Shown: piece by piece, positions 8,092-18,052 of the stretch
Layout: the number at the start of each line of letters is the position of its first letter
Position numbering within the stretch: the stretch's first letter is position 1
Source: Chitinophagaceae bacterium
GTDB lineage: Bacteria; Bacteroidota; Bacteroidia; Chitinophagales; Chitinophagaceae
DNA: 42,235 nt
Direction of reading: 5' to 3'
Assembly: GCA_024707305.1 (NCBI GenBank)
Contig: JANPZZ010000023.1
Coordinates: 1 to 42,235 of the forward strand
The notes under the pieces: model-generated
What the model saw: only the letters and a program-made list of their open reading frames with translations
Databases searched by the model: none
Told to the model about the DNA's origin: nothing
Made by a program: the position numbers and the translations under genes

Positions 8092-10630
8092 ATGAAGAAT
8101 TTTGTGTTAGCCCTTACGGTGTTTTTATTTTCTACTTCAGCTTTTTCACAAAATGAGCGTGAAGGCGAACAAATGCCTGCGAACGAGGCCCAGGTGAAAT
8201 TGGGTGGCAACCGTTTGTTTGGTAAACTGGTGAATGAAACTACAGGAAAAGGAGTAGAGGCTGCATCCGTGCAGTTGTTTGTGGCAGATAGCCTGATTCG
8301 TGGAATGCTGTCAAAGCCAAACGGCGATTTCAACTTCGAAAATCTGCCGGCGAATACATCGTTTACATTGCAGATTTCGGCAATTGGTTTTGAGCCATAT
8401 ATTCAAAATATCAATGCAGATCAAATTGAGACATTGCAGGGAGGCTTCACTAAAGACCTGGGCAATATTATGCTCAATGCGGAAGTAAAACAGTTGGGAG
8501 GTGTTGTTGTTAGCAGCTCCAGACCTTCGCTTGAACTGGGTATTGACCGTAAGGTTTTCAACGCAGCAAAAAAGTTATACAGCTACCGGCGGCTCTGCCG
8601 TTGATCTGATGAAAAATATTCCCTCCGTTTCAGTTGATATCGATGGTAATGTGACATTGCGTAATTCGCAACCACAGATTTTTGTAGACGGAAGGCCTAC
8701 CATTCTTACACTTGACCAGATACCCGCAGAAAATATTGATAAGGTTGAATTGATCACAAACCCTTCTGCAAAATTTGATGCAGCCAGTTCGGGTGGTATT
8801 ATCAACATCATTCTGAAAAAAAATAAACGTGTTGGCCTGAATGGGATCTTTACGGCAGGTGTTGGTCATCCCCGTATCGCCAACAGCAACCTGAACCTCA
8901 ACCTGCGCCAGGGTAAATTGAATTTCTTCCTTAGCGCTGGTATCAATATGTCGGGTGGACGAGCACGCAGTGAAACGTATCGTGAAAACAAAACAAATGG
9001 CGCTATCGACAACTACTTCAACCAGGATTCTTATAATGATCGCCGCCGCCGTTTTATCAACGGAAGGTTTGGGTTTGATTATTTCGTCGACAACAGAAAT
9101 ACATTTACACTTACACAACAACTTGGTCGCGGACGTTTCAGCTACGATGAAGAACAAAATCAGGTATACCTGAACAACGGGAAAGTGATGGAATATTATG
9201 GCGAACGTTTTTCAGATGGTAAAACAAATTTCCGCAGAAATGGTACCACGCTGAATTATAAACATACTTTCCCTAAAAATGGACAGGAGCTTACCGCCGA
9301 TGTTACATACAACTATGGCGGGCGTGACGAGAAATCGGTGATTGAAAACAGGTTTTACCTTCCTGATGGTTCACCACAAGGCCAGGGATCGCTGGTACGC
9401 AATGCGGGTGATGAAAAGAATAACCAGGTTACAGCGCAAGTGGATTACGTGAATCCGATTACTGAAAAGTCGAAAATTGAAATGGGGCTCCGCACCTTCA
9501 GGAATTATAATCGCAGCAGGTATGATGCGTTTTCTTATTTAACATCGGTACCGGAGAAACTTCCACTGAGTAATAATTATGAATATACCGAGCGCATCCA
9601 TGCAGCTTATGTCACTTATTCAAACAAAATTGAAACAATCGGCTATCAACTGGGAATACGTTCTGAGTTGTCGGAGTTTGACGGGTTGCTAATTGACAGT
9701 GCTTACAATTTCGGTTATAAGTATCCTGCGAAAATCAAAAACATCTGGGATGCGCTGTTTCCGAGTCTTTTCCTAACGAAAGAATTAAGTGAGAAAGATC
9801 AGTTGCAGGCCAACTATTCACGTCGCATTCGCCGCCCGCGTTTCTGGCAGATTAATCCGTTTATTGAAATCAATGACCCGACCAACCTGCGTCAGGGTAA
9901 CCCCGCTTTGCGACCTGAGTTTGTAAATTCCTTTGAAGTAAATTATAGCCATAATTATAAAAAGGGAAATTTCCTTGCGGTATTATATTTCCGCAACAAT
10001 CCAGGTGATATCACGCAGTACAGTGATACCATTACTACTGCGCAGTATGCACTATTGCAAAATGCAGCAATTGATCCAAATGCTATCCTGAATACATTTA
10101 TCAATGCAGGTGTAACAAACCGCTATGGTGCTGAATTTACGCTGCAACATAAAGAAGGTGACAACTTCGAGATTACACCTACTGCGACCCTGCAATACAG
10201 AACTGTGAAGGCGAAGGTAGATGACCTGGATCTGAGTAATGAAGGGTTTAACTGGCAAGCGAAACTGATGACGAATTATAAGTTAGCTGCGCCTAAATCA
10301 TCTTTCTTTAATAAAATGGCGTTCCAGTTGATGGGTGAATACAGGTCGGGCAGAATCATTCCGCAGGGACGTGAGAAAGATCAGTACAGTGTTGACTTTG
10401 CGGTTCGTAAGGATTTCCTGAAAAATGATAAAGCCACGCTGACGCTGGGCGTTAACGATGTTTTCAACAGCAACCGCTGGGGTACGATCTACGATACTGA
10501 TAATTTCTACCAGGATTCATATCGCCGCTGGAGTGTTCGTAGCATTCGTCTTACGTTCAGTTATAAATTCGGCGATGCGGAATTTAGTTTTGGAAACAAG
10601 AACCGGGAGCGGGATAATTCTGATATGTAA
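8092..10630 (+). CDS. TonB-dependent receptor / outer-membrane beta-barrel protein (one frameshift)
   Basis: Signal peptide (MKNFVLALTVFLFSTSAFSQ), then a CarboxypepD_reg-like domain (LFGKLVNETTGKGVEAASVQL), a plug domain (GGSAVDLMKNIPSVSVDIDG, IFVDGRPTILTLDQIPAENI, VELITNPSAKFDAASSGGII) and a long barrel ending RLTFSYKFGDAEFSFGNK, as in the OMP_b-brl_3 type. Reducing the six As at 8568-8573 to five gives KVFNAAKSYTATGGSAVDL and joins the two parts into about 845 aa. No SusD partner is adjacent, so this is probably not a polysaccharide-utilisation pair. The ligand is unknown. Confidence 0.9.
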
Positions 10631-10641
10631 GAAAACGTGAG

Positions 10642-10764
10642 AAATCCGTGTAAATCTGTGTTTTAAATCCGTGTAAATCTGTGGGAAACGTCCTCGATTA
10701 TCAGGTTGGTGTAATCTCGAGAATATTTCACACAGATTTACACGGATTTAAAGCACAGATTTTC
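10642..10764. repeat. AAATCCGTGTAAATCTGTG repeats, direct and inverted
   Basis: Two identical 19-bp direct copies (10642-10660 and 10665-10683) and one exact inverted copy (10731-10749), plus a partial copy near 10754-10764. Copy 2 and the inverted copy pair over 22 bp (10662-10683 with 10731-10752) around a 47-nt loop. It sits just downstream of the receptor gene and may act as a terminator-like structure. Confidence 0.9.
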
Positions 10765-10804
10765 ACCGATAATTATTTCCTCTCTCACGCCTTACGATTC
10801 CGCG

Positions 10805-10835
10805 TTTGCCAATTCATTTTTGCGTCCTAGATTTG
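10805..10835 (+). promoter_or_regulatory. Complete Bacteroidota-type promoter
   Basis: TTTG (10805-10808), a 19-nt spacer, TAGATTTG (10828-10835), then four bases and the ATG at 10840. This is the best full match in the window and predicts a leaderless mRNA. Confidence 0.75.
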
Positions 10836-10839
10836 CCGC

Positions 10840-11640
10840 ATGCCACATTCCGCCTTCACGATTGGAAAAAAATACCTGGCCTATCGCTACCGCGCATTAA
10901 ACGGGAAAGGACATGGCATGCATTCGCCATTTGTGTATGATTTTATCCGGCAAGTATTAAATGACCGGCAACACGATCCTGCATATGACAGGGTGGAGGC
11001 ATTACGCAAAAAATTACGCAGCGATCATACGGAGATTGAAGTGCTGGATTTTGGCGCGGGTTCAACAAAATCTGGTGGCAATCGTAGAAAGATATCAGCC
11101 ATCGCAAGAAATGCAGCAAAGCCCGCGAAATATGGTCAGTTGCTGATGCGTATAGCAAAATATTATCAGCCACAAATCATACTGGAACTTGGCACATCGT
11201 TGGGCCTGAGTACATCTTATCTGGCTTTAGGAAATCCTGCTGCCCGCATCCTGACGCTCGAAGGCGCACCGTCGATAGCAGCAAAAGCCGCATCAAATTT
11301 CCGTGAACTCGGGCTGAAGAATATTCAGCAGGTGACCGGCAATTTTGATGATACACTAAAGGATGCCCTGTCGGATCTCAATAAAGTTGACCTGGCATTT
11401 ATTGATGGCAACCACCAGTTGGCGCCCACGCTCCAATATTTCAACGCGATTCTTTCACGCACGCATAACGACAGCATCCTGGTGTTCGATGACATACACT
11501 GGAGTGACGAAATGGAACAGGCCTGGGAGCAGATCAAAAAGCATCCCGCAACCCGCACCAGCATCGACCTGTTTTTTGTGGGAATTGTTTTTTTTAGGAA
11601 GGAATTCCACGAAGTCCAGCATTTTGAAGTGAAATATTGA
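10840..11640 (+). CDS. Class I SAM-dependent methyltransferase (O-methyltransferase-like)
   Basis: 266 aa, cytoplasmic. The SAM-binding motif I is IILELGTSLGLSTSYLAL near residues 113-130. Acidic motif II follows (ILTLEGAPSIAAKA), then DLAFIDGNHQLAPTLQYFNA, typical of family 3 O-methyltransferase-like proteins. The first ~90 residues (KKYLAYRYRALNGKGHGMHS, FVYDFIRQVL) form an extra N-terminal region with GKGHGMHSPFVYDF, common in Bacteroidota members of this group. Substrate unknown. The transhydrogenase genes begin 47 nt downstream. Confidence 0.8.
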   Translation: MPHSAFTIGKKYLAYRYRALNGKGHGMHSPFVYDFIRQVLNDRQHDPAYDRVEALRKKLRSDHTEIEVLDFGAGSTKSGGNRRKISAIARNAAKPAKYGQLLMRIAKYYQPQIILELGTSLGLSTSYLALGNPAARILTLEGAPSIAAKAASNFRELGLKNIQQVTGNFDDTLKDALSDLNKVDLAFIDGNHQLAPTLQYFNAILSRTHNDSILVFDDIHWSDEMEQAWEQIKKHPATRTSIDLFFVGIVFFRKEFHEVQHFEVKY

Positions 11641-11687
11641 GTATTGACAAAAAGGATTATCTTACTCAGGAAAAATAAATATCCAGC

Positions 11688-12773
11688 ATGGTCATAGCTG
11701 TATTGAAAGAATCCGCTCCGGAAACCAGGGTATCCCTTTTAGCTGAAGCGGTATCCACTCTCACTAAAAAAGGAATCAAAGTACAGGTAGAACGAGGCGC
11801 CGGCGCGGCATCGTATTGCAGCGATGCAGATTATGAAAAAGCGGGCGCACAGGTTGTATCAATCGATGAAATAGCACGTGATGCTGATATTATACTGGCC
11901 ATTCACGCGCCTGAGAATCCAGCCATCACACAGAAACAGGGCCGCATATTGATCGGTGTTTATCAGCCATTGTACAACAAAGAGCGGATGCAGCAATGGA
12001 CATCTGCCGGACTCACCATTTTTTCGCTCGATATGTTACCACGTACTACGCGTGCGCAGTCGATGGACGTGCTGAGTTCGCAGGCTAATATCGCAGGATA
12101 CAAAGCGGTATTAACAGCGGCATCCATGTATGGTCGCTATTTCCCAATGTTTATGACGGCTGCAGGCAGTATTGCACCAGCCAAAGTGTTGATACTCGGT
12201 GCCGGTGTTGCAGGCCTGCAGGCGATTGCTACAGCCAGGCGACTGGGCGCAGTTGTAGAAGTATTTGATACTCGTCCTGCGGTGAAAGAAGAAGTAATCA
12301 GCCTCGGGGCCAAATTTGTAGAAGTGGAAGGTGCTGCTGATGCATCCAAAGCGGGAGGTTATGCGGTAGAGCAAACCGAAGATTATAAACAAAAGCAACA
12401 GGCAAAAATCGCTGAAGCAATTGCTAAAGCGGATATCGTTATCACTACCGCCCAGATTCCGGGTAAAAAAGCACCCATCCTTATTACAGAAGAGATGTTG
12501 CGTAGCATGCGAAATGGCTCTGTGATTATTGATATCGCCGCTGCAACGGGAGGAAATACACCGTTTACCAAAAACAATGAAACAGTTGATTTCAATGGTG
12601 TGCGCATCGTTGGTAATTCGATGTTGCCTTCAACAATGCCATCCGATTCAAGCAAGCTCTATGGAAAAAATGTGTTGAACTTCCTTCAATTGATCATTAC
12701 TAAAGAAGGGGAAATAAATCTGAATTGGGACGACGACCTGGTAAAGGGCGCAGCAAGAACTGTGATCGAATAA
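11688..12773 (+). CDS. pntAA: NAD(P) transhydrogenase subunit alpha part 1 (NAD-binding domain I)
   Basis: Peripheral NAD(H)-binding subunit of the proton-translocating transhydrogenase, which uses the proton gradient to drive hydride transfer from NADH to NADP+. 361 aa. RTTRAQSMDVLSSQAN at 119-134 is the conserved active-site segment, and the Rossmann motif GAGVAGLQA is at 171-179 followed by VEVFDTRPAVKEEV. It ends after domain I, so alpha is split in two as in Rhodospirillum rubrum. First gene of pntAA-pntAB-pntB (gaps 70 and 62 nt). Confidence 0.95.
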   Translation: MVIAVLKESAPETRVSLLAEAVSTLTKKGIKVQVERGAGAASYCSDADYEKAGAQVVSIDEIARDADIILAIHAPENPAITQKQGRILIGVYQPLYNKERMQQWTSAGLTIFSLDMLPRTTRAQSMDVLSSQANIAGYKAVLTAASMYGRYFPMFMTAAGSIAPAKVLILGAGVAGLQAIATARRLGAVVEVFDTRPAVKEEVISLGAKFVEVEGAADASKAGGYAVEQTEDYKQKQQAKIAEAIAKADIVITTAQIPGKKAPILITEEMLRSMRNGSVIIDIAAATGGNTPFTKNNETVDFNGVRIVGNSMLPSTMPSDSSKLYGKNVLNFLQLIITKEGEINLNWDDDLVKGAARTVIE

Positions 12774-12843
12774 TGATCGAAGAAAAAGAAAACCATATTT
12801 CGCGTTTGCCGAATAAAATAGTTAAACAAAAATATCATCGCAG

Positions 12844-13152
12844 ATGAAAGACTTTCTCAACTGGATACACGACAATCAACAAATCATCTACATCGTGATA
12901 TTGATGATTTTTGTGGGAATTGAAGTGATAGGCCGTGTGCCGAGTGTATTGCACACTCCTCTTATGAGTGGTGCCAACGCCATACATGGTGTTGTAATTA
13001 TCGGCGCCATCATTGTGATGGGAAAAGCAGAGGCCGGAAATTATGTCGCGCTGATACTGGGTTTTCTGGCAGTAGTGCTGGGAACTTTGAATGTGGTTGG
13101 TGGTTTTGTGGTAACCGACCGTATGCTGGAAATGTTCAAAAAGAAAAAATGA
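12844..13152 (+). CDS. pntAB: NAD(P) transhydrogenase subunit alpha part 2 (membrane)
   Basis: 102 aa, with three to four hydrophobic helices from about residue 14 (IIYIVILMIFVGIEVIGRVP, then HGVVIIGAIIVMGKA and VALILGFLAVVLGTLNVVGG). VPSVLHTPLMSGANAIHGVV is the family signature. It forms part of membrane domain II, which carries the proton path with PntB. Confidence 0.93.
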   Translation: MKDFLNWIHDNQQIIYIVILMIFVGIEVIGRVPSVLHTPLMSGANAIHGVVIIGAIIVMGKAEAGNYVALILGFLAVVLGTLNVVGGFVVTDRMLEMFKKKK

Positions 13153-13214
13153 AGACTTTTTTTATTCGAATGATTTAATCGCGAGCGATAAAAATTAAAC
13201 GTATTAATAACAAC

Positions 13215-14642
13215 ATGCTACTAACACTCTGTTATCTCGTCGGTTCAGTTACGTTTATTCTCGGCTTAAAAATGTTGAGTAATCCCGCTACTGCGCGCAG
13301 GGGTAACCTGATTGCTGCGGGTGGTATGACGCTGGCAATTGCAGGCACCATCTTTTTATATGAAGATGAAGGTGGCCACAAACTGGGTAACTATGGCTGG
13401 ATATTCGGAGGGCTTGCCGTGGGAGCGGTGATTGGAACACTCGCAGCGAAACGAGTTAAAATGACGGCGATGCCTGAAATGGTGAGCCTGTTTAACGGAA
13501 TGGGTGGCGCCTGTGCTGCATTAATATCTGTAGTGGAGTTTGATCACCTGATGCATGCGTACCAGAGCATTTCGCCAATGGTTTTCGGAGAGGCAATACC
13601 CACAGGTTTTTTGATCATCATACTGCTGGGGTTAATTATAGGCTCCGTCTCTTTTGCGGGTTCTATGATTGCCTGGGGTAAATTAAATGGCCGTATCAAA
13701 GATTTTTCATTCAAAGGCCAGCATATTTTCAACCTGTTGCTGATGGCAGTGATAGTAGCACTTTCAATTTACCTCATAGGATGGATGCCTGCAAATTCAT
13801 TGTTGTTGTTTTATGTAATATTCGCATTGTCGCTGCTATACGGTGTATTCTTTGTGTTTCCTATCGGGGGTGCTGATATGCCGGTTGTAATTTCATTGCT
13901 TAATTCATTTACAGGTGTAGCAGCTGCATGTGGTGGTTTTCTTTATGATAACAAAGTAATGTTAACAGGTGGTATCCTGGTGGGAGCAGCCGGTACATTA
14001 CTTACCATTTTGATGTGTAAAGCTATGAACCGTTCGCTTGCGAATGTATTGATTGGTTCATTTGGAGGCGGCGCTGCAAAATCGGGTAGTACCGGGTCAA
14101 AAGACCAGGGATCTTATAAAGAAATCAGCTTGAGTGATGCAGCCGTTGTAATGACTTATGCCAATAAAGTTTTTATTGTTCCCGGATATGGTCTCGCGGT
14201 TGCGCAGGCACAGCATGCATGTCATGAACTGGAAAAATTGCTGGAGAGTAAAGGTGTGGAAGTAAAATATGCAATTCACCCGGTGGCTGGTCGTATGCCC
14301 GGGCATATGAACGTATTGCTGGCAGAGGCTGACGTATCATACGATAAGTTGTTAGAGATGGAGCAGGCAAATGAAGAATTTTCAACCACTGATGTAGTAT
14401 TAATTCTGGGCGCAAATGATGTGGTGAATCCCGCCGCGAAAACAGATCCCTCTTCTCCGATATATGGCATGCCGGTGTTGGATGTGGAGCTGGCAAAAAA
14501 CTGTATCGTAAACAAACGAAGTATGAAACCCGGGTATGCCGGTATTGAAAACGACTTATTTTTTCAGCCGAAAACATCCATGCTCTTTGGAGATGCGAAG
14601 AAAGTATTGCAGGATCTGGTAGCGGAGATTAAGAATCTATGA
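13215..14642 (+). CDS. pntB: NAD(P) transhydrogenase subunit beta
   Basis: 475 aa. The N-terminal ~275 residues contain about eight to nine membrane helices (membrane domain II; FNGMGGACAALISVVEF, FPIGGADMPVVISLLNSFTG). The C-terminal ~180 residues are the cytoplasmic NADP(H)-binding domain III, with VPGYGLAVAQAQHACHEL, HPVAGRMPGHMNVLLAEA, GANDVVNPAA and KRSMKPGYAGIEN. Completes the transhydrogenase. The RNA methyltransferase gene follows almost without a gap. Confidence 0.95.
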   Translation: MLLTLCYLVGSVTFILGLKMLSNPATARRGNLIAAGGMTLAIAGTIFLYEDEGGHKLGNYGWIFGGLAVGAVIGTLAAKRVKMTAMPEMVSLFNGMGGACAALISVVEFDHLMHAYQSISPMVFGEAIPTGFLIIILLGLIIGSVSFAGSMIAWGKLNGRIKDFSFKGQHIFNLLLMAVIVALSIYLIGWMPANSLLLFYVIFALSLLYGVFFVFPIGGADMPVVISLLNSFTGVAAACGGFLYDNKVMLTGGILVGAAGTLLTILMCKAMNRSLANVLIGSFGGGAAKSGSTGSKDQGSYKEISLSDAAVVMTYANKVFIVPGYGLAVAQAQHACHELEKLLESKGVEVKYAIHPVAGRMPGHMNVLLAEADVSYDKLLEMEQANEEFSTTDVVLILGANDVVNPAAKTDPSSPIYGMPVLDVELAKNCIVNKRSMKPGYAGIENDLFFQPKTSMLFGDAKKVLQDLVAEIKNL

Positions 14643-14654
14643 GTAATTTGCAGT

Positions 14655-16012
14655 GTGGTTTTACCTGCTATATTTACCGATACATTAAAGGGATTGCCGG
14701 GTTATGATGAAACGGCTTTCAAAGCAGTGCATGCAGCCGAAGAGGCAATTACATCTATCCGTTTAAATCCGCGAAAGCTTTCTGTACAGCCTTTTGAAAT
14801 TCAGGCTGCACAGGTTCCCCTGGGCGCAACATGGATATTATTTGTCTTCACGTCCATCATTCACTTTCGATCCCTTGTTTCATGCGGGAACTTATTATGT
14901 GCAGGAAGCCTCCAGTATGTTGCTGGAACAGGCTTTAAAACAGCATCTCGATTTAAACGCCGATCTCCGCGTACTCGACCTCTGTGCAGCACCCGGTGGA
15001 AAATCAACCCATATTCAATCGATTATTTCTCCCAACAGCTTGCTGGTGAGTAATGAAGTGATTCGCAGCCGGGCAACTGTGTTGCGCGATAATGTGCTGA
15101 AATGGGGCAGTTCAAATGTTGTTGTTCTCAACAATGATCCTGCACACTTTCAAAAACTTCCTGCTTTTTTTGATGCGATGGTGGTGGATGCGCCCTGTAG
15201 TGGCAGCGGTTTATTCCGTCGTGATCCTGACGCATTCAATGAATGGAGCCCGGAGCAGGTGAGCTTTTGCGCGCAACGACAAAAGCGAATACTTGCCGAT
15301 GTATTACCTGCCCTTCGAGAAAATGGTTTGCTGATATATTCTACCTGTTCTTATTCACTTGAAGAAGATGAATTATTGCTGGAATGGTTGATGAATGAAT
15401 ACGACCTTGAATCACTACCACTGCAGCTCGAAGAGAACTGGCAGATAGTGGAAGTGAAATCGGGCAACGCATATGGATACAGATGCTGGCCACATTTGCT
15501 GAAAAGGTGAAGGGTTCTTTTTTAGGCGTTTTCAGAAAGAAGGAAGGAGGCACAGCTTTTGCTGCAAAAAACGCCCGGTTGCATCTCGTTTAACCCGCAA
15601 AGAAATAGCCGTTGTCGACAACTGGATGGATGTAAATGGATGGGAACTGGTGAGAAAAGAAAATACAGTTTTCGCCTGGCCCGCAAATCTCGCTGCTGAC
15701 ACAGACATCTTGTTGGATCAAATGCAGGTTGTTTATGCGGGCATCAGAGTAGGCGAATTATTGCGGGATAAATTAGTACCCGATCATGCATTAGCGCTAA
15801 GTAATCTTACGAGAAATGATATAGAAAAAACAGATCTCGACGAAGAACAGGCAATTCGATATTTGCAAAAGAAAGAATTTCAATGGCCGGGGCAGTCAAA
15901 AGGCTGGCAACAGGCTTCATATAAAGGGCATAGCATTGGGTGGGCCAATGTGCTGCCGAACCGTTTTAATAATTATTATCCGAAAGAATTGCGTATTCTA
16001 AAAGATAAATAA
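14655..16012 (+). CDS. RsmF/NSUN-like RNA cytosine-C5 methyltransferase (three frameshifts)
   Basis: The parts in three frames add up to a ~452-aa enzyme that methylates C5 of cytosine in rRNA or tRNA. Core: FDPLFHAGTYYVQEASSMLL, the SAM site LDLCAAPGGKSTHIQSI, VVDAPCSGSGLFRRDP and IYSTCSYSLEEDE (catalytic and release cysteines). The C-terminal part (WELVRKENTVFAWP, QVVYAGIRVGELLRDKLVPD) is the RsmF-type extension. Repairs: remove one C at 14817-14820 (VPWAQHGYYL), remove one A at 15502-15505 (LLKGEGFFLGVFRKK), add one A at 15566-15571 (AAKKRPVASRLTRKEIAVV). The start is taken as GTG 14655; an ATG overlapping the pntB stop (14639, MSNLQ) is in another frame and may be the true start if a further base is wrong. 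Confidence 0.85.
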
Positions 16013-16066
16013 CTGTTGGGCATGCGGTCAAAAATGCTGATTTTTGCGACCTCAAACTTTATCATC

Positions 16067-17083
16067 ATGAAAAAATATTCAATTGCACTTTTTACTTTGC
16101 TTTTGCTGGCAATCGGCGCGGAAGCACAGTTAGGCAATCTGCTGGTGAAGCGAAGCGATAAAGGACTTTATATTGATCATAAAGTTGTTGCGAAGGAAGG
16201 TTTGTATTCTATCGGCCGTATCTATTACGTGCATCCACATCACCTCGCTGCATTCAATGGCATCGATCCCAATAAAGGATTGAACCTGGGACAAACACTG
16301 CAAATTCCCCTTACTGATACCAATTTTAATCAACGCACCGACGACGGTTTGCCGGTGTATTACGAAATCGGCGCGGGCGATGGACTTTCATCTATCAGCC
16401 GGTTACATAATCGTGTTCCCGTTGAAAAACTGCGCACATGGAATGACCTGCGTACCGATAATATCAATAAAGGAACAAAGCTGATTGTGGGTTACCTGTC
16501 GATGACGACATTGGTGAACGCGCCGGTAGCAAAGGTGGAAACCAAAGAACCTGCAACTGAAACACAAAAGCCGGTAAATAATGCAGCAGGTATTGCAGAG
16601 GAGGTGGTGAAAGAAGAAGCGCCTGTAAAAAAAGAAGTTGAAAAAGCACCGGTAGAAGTTGCCGTAAAACAAACAGCGCCTGCAACGGGTGATAGTAATA
16701 GACCTGTTGCTACCGAAACTAAACAGGAGCCGCGCCAGGTGGCAGGCAATAGTCTTAGTGGCAATGGCTTTTTTAAACCATTTTTTGAAGAACAGGTTAA
16801 AACAACACCTGCAAAAAATAATGCTACGTTAACCGCCGGCATTTTTAAAACCACCAGCGGCTGGCAGGACGCGAAATATTATATCCTCATCGACAAAGTG
16901 GCAACAGGTAGCATTGTGCGCGTTACAAATCCCAACAACAATATAGTGATTTATGCAAAAGTGCTGGGCGAAATGAATGGCATCCGTCAAAATCAGGGAC
17001 TGGATTCACGTATCAGCAACGCCGCTGCATCCGCACTTGGAATTGATGAAGAAGAAAAATTTGTAGTACAGGTTAATTACTAA
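16067..17083 (+). CDS. Secreted LysM-domain protein
   Basis: 338 aa with a signal peptide (MKKYSIALFTLLLLAIGAEA). Two LysM-like repeats (KEGLYSIGRIYYVHPHHLAA to GLNLGQTLQIPL, then YYEIGAGDGLSSISRLHNRV to INKGTKLIVGYL) should bind peptidoglycan. A Pro/Val/Glu/Lys-rich linker follows, then a conserved C-terminal domain (GWQDAKYYILIDKVATGSIV, NPNNNIVIYAKVLGEMNGIR, SAALGIDEEEKFVVQVNY-like end) that resembles an RlpA-like double-psi barrel. Likely periplasmic and cell-wall associated. I chose the internal ATG because it begins a clean signal peptide. The stop overlaps the opposing stop of fmt. Confidence 0.85.
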   Translation: MKKYSIALFTLLLLAIGAEAQLGNLLVKRSDKGLYIDHKVVAKEGLYSIGRIYYVHPHHLAAFNGIDPNKGLNLGQTLQIPLTDTNFNQRTDDGLPVYYEIGAGDGLSSISRLHNRVPVEKLRTWNDLRTDNINKGTKLIVGYLSMTTLVNAPVAKVETKEPATETQKPVNNAAGIAEEVVKEEAPVKKEVEKAPVEVAVKQTAPATGDSNRPVATETKQEPRQVAGNSLSGNGFFKPFFEEQVKTTPAKNNATLTAGIFKTTSGWQDAKYYILIDKVATGSIVRVTNPNNNIVIYAKVLGEMNGIRQNQGLDSRISNAAASALGIDEEEKFVVQVNY

Positions 17084-18031
17084 GCTGTACTACGTTTATT
17101 TCTTACTGAATAGGATTTCCACGGAGAAAATCTTTCGGCCTTCATCCGCTTCTTGCCTTCCAGTTGTAGTTCCATTACTTCGTAATATCCATCGCTGCAA
17201 GCGAAACGGAGAAAGGTTTTGTTGTCTGAAACAACATCACCCGGTTTGCGGGTGTGTGAATCGATCACAACGTTACCGCTGTATATTTTTAATGTTTTCC
17301 CGTTCAGCATCGTAAATGCGCCGGGGTAGGGCGAAAGACCTCTTACCAGGTTGTGCACTTCGCGCGCCGTTTTTGTAAAGTCAATACGACAGGTATCAGT
17401 AAATATTTTTGGAGCATGTTTGATCTCTGCAGGATCTTTAACCTCTTGCGCTTTCGGTGTGATGGTTTTATTAAATAATCCCTGCAAAGTTTCTACCAGC
17501 GTTTTTTGCGCCTATTTCTTTCATCCGGTCGTGCACTTCACCTGCAGTGTCATTTGGGCCAATTGGGAATGATTCCTGTAAAAGAATTGCACCCGTATCA
17601 ATCTCATGTTGCAATTGAAATGTGGTGACGCCGGTTTCTTTTTCGCCATTAATCACTGCCCAGTTGATTGGCGCAGCACCGCGGTATTGTGGAAGCAGCG
17701 ACCCATGCAGGTTGATGGAACCCATTGGTGGCATATTCCAAACCACTTCAGGCAGCATACGAAAGGCCACCACCACCTGTATGTCGGGTTTTAGGTTGGC
17801 CAGGGCTTCAAGAAACGCAGGCGATTTTAGCTTTTCCGGTTGTAATACAGGGATATTATTTTCAACGGCATATTTCTTTACGGCACTCTCGCTGGTTTTC
17901 ATTCCTCTGCCCGCAGCTTTATCGGGTGCTGTTACAACGGCTACTACATTCATTCCTGCTTTCACAAGCGCATCCAACGATGCAACTGCAAACTCAGGCG
18001 TTCCCATGAAAACGATTCGGGGGCTGCTCAT
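17080..18031 (-). CDS. fmt: Methionyl-tRNA formyltransferase (one frameshift)
   Basis: Formylates Met-tRNAi using 10-formyl-THF for translation initiation. N-terminal catalytic domain: IVFMGTPEFAVASLDALV, then the folate site INLHGSLLPQYRGAAPINWA. C-terminal OB-like domain: VRGLSPYPGAFTMLNGKTLK. The two are separated by a frameshift; reducing the 6-base T run at 17502-17507 (+ strand) to five gives EIGAKTLVETLQGLFNK. The repaired length of 316 aa is normal. The start is 21 nt after the namZ stop, so the two are probably co-transcribed. Its stop codon overlaps that of the convergent LysM gene by 2 bases. Confidence 0.93.
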
Positions 18032-18052
18032 CTATCTACTGTTAATGGTTCT

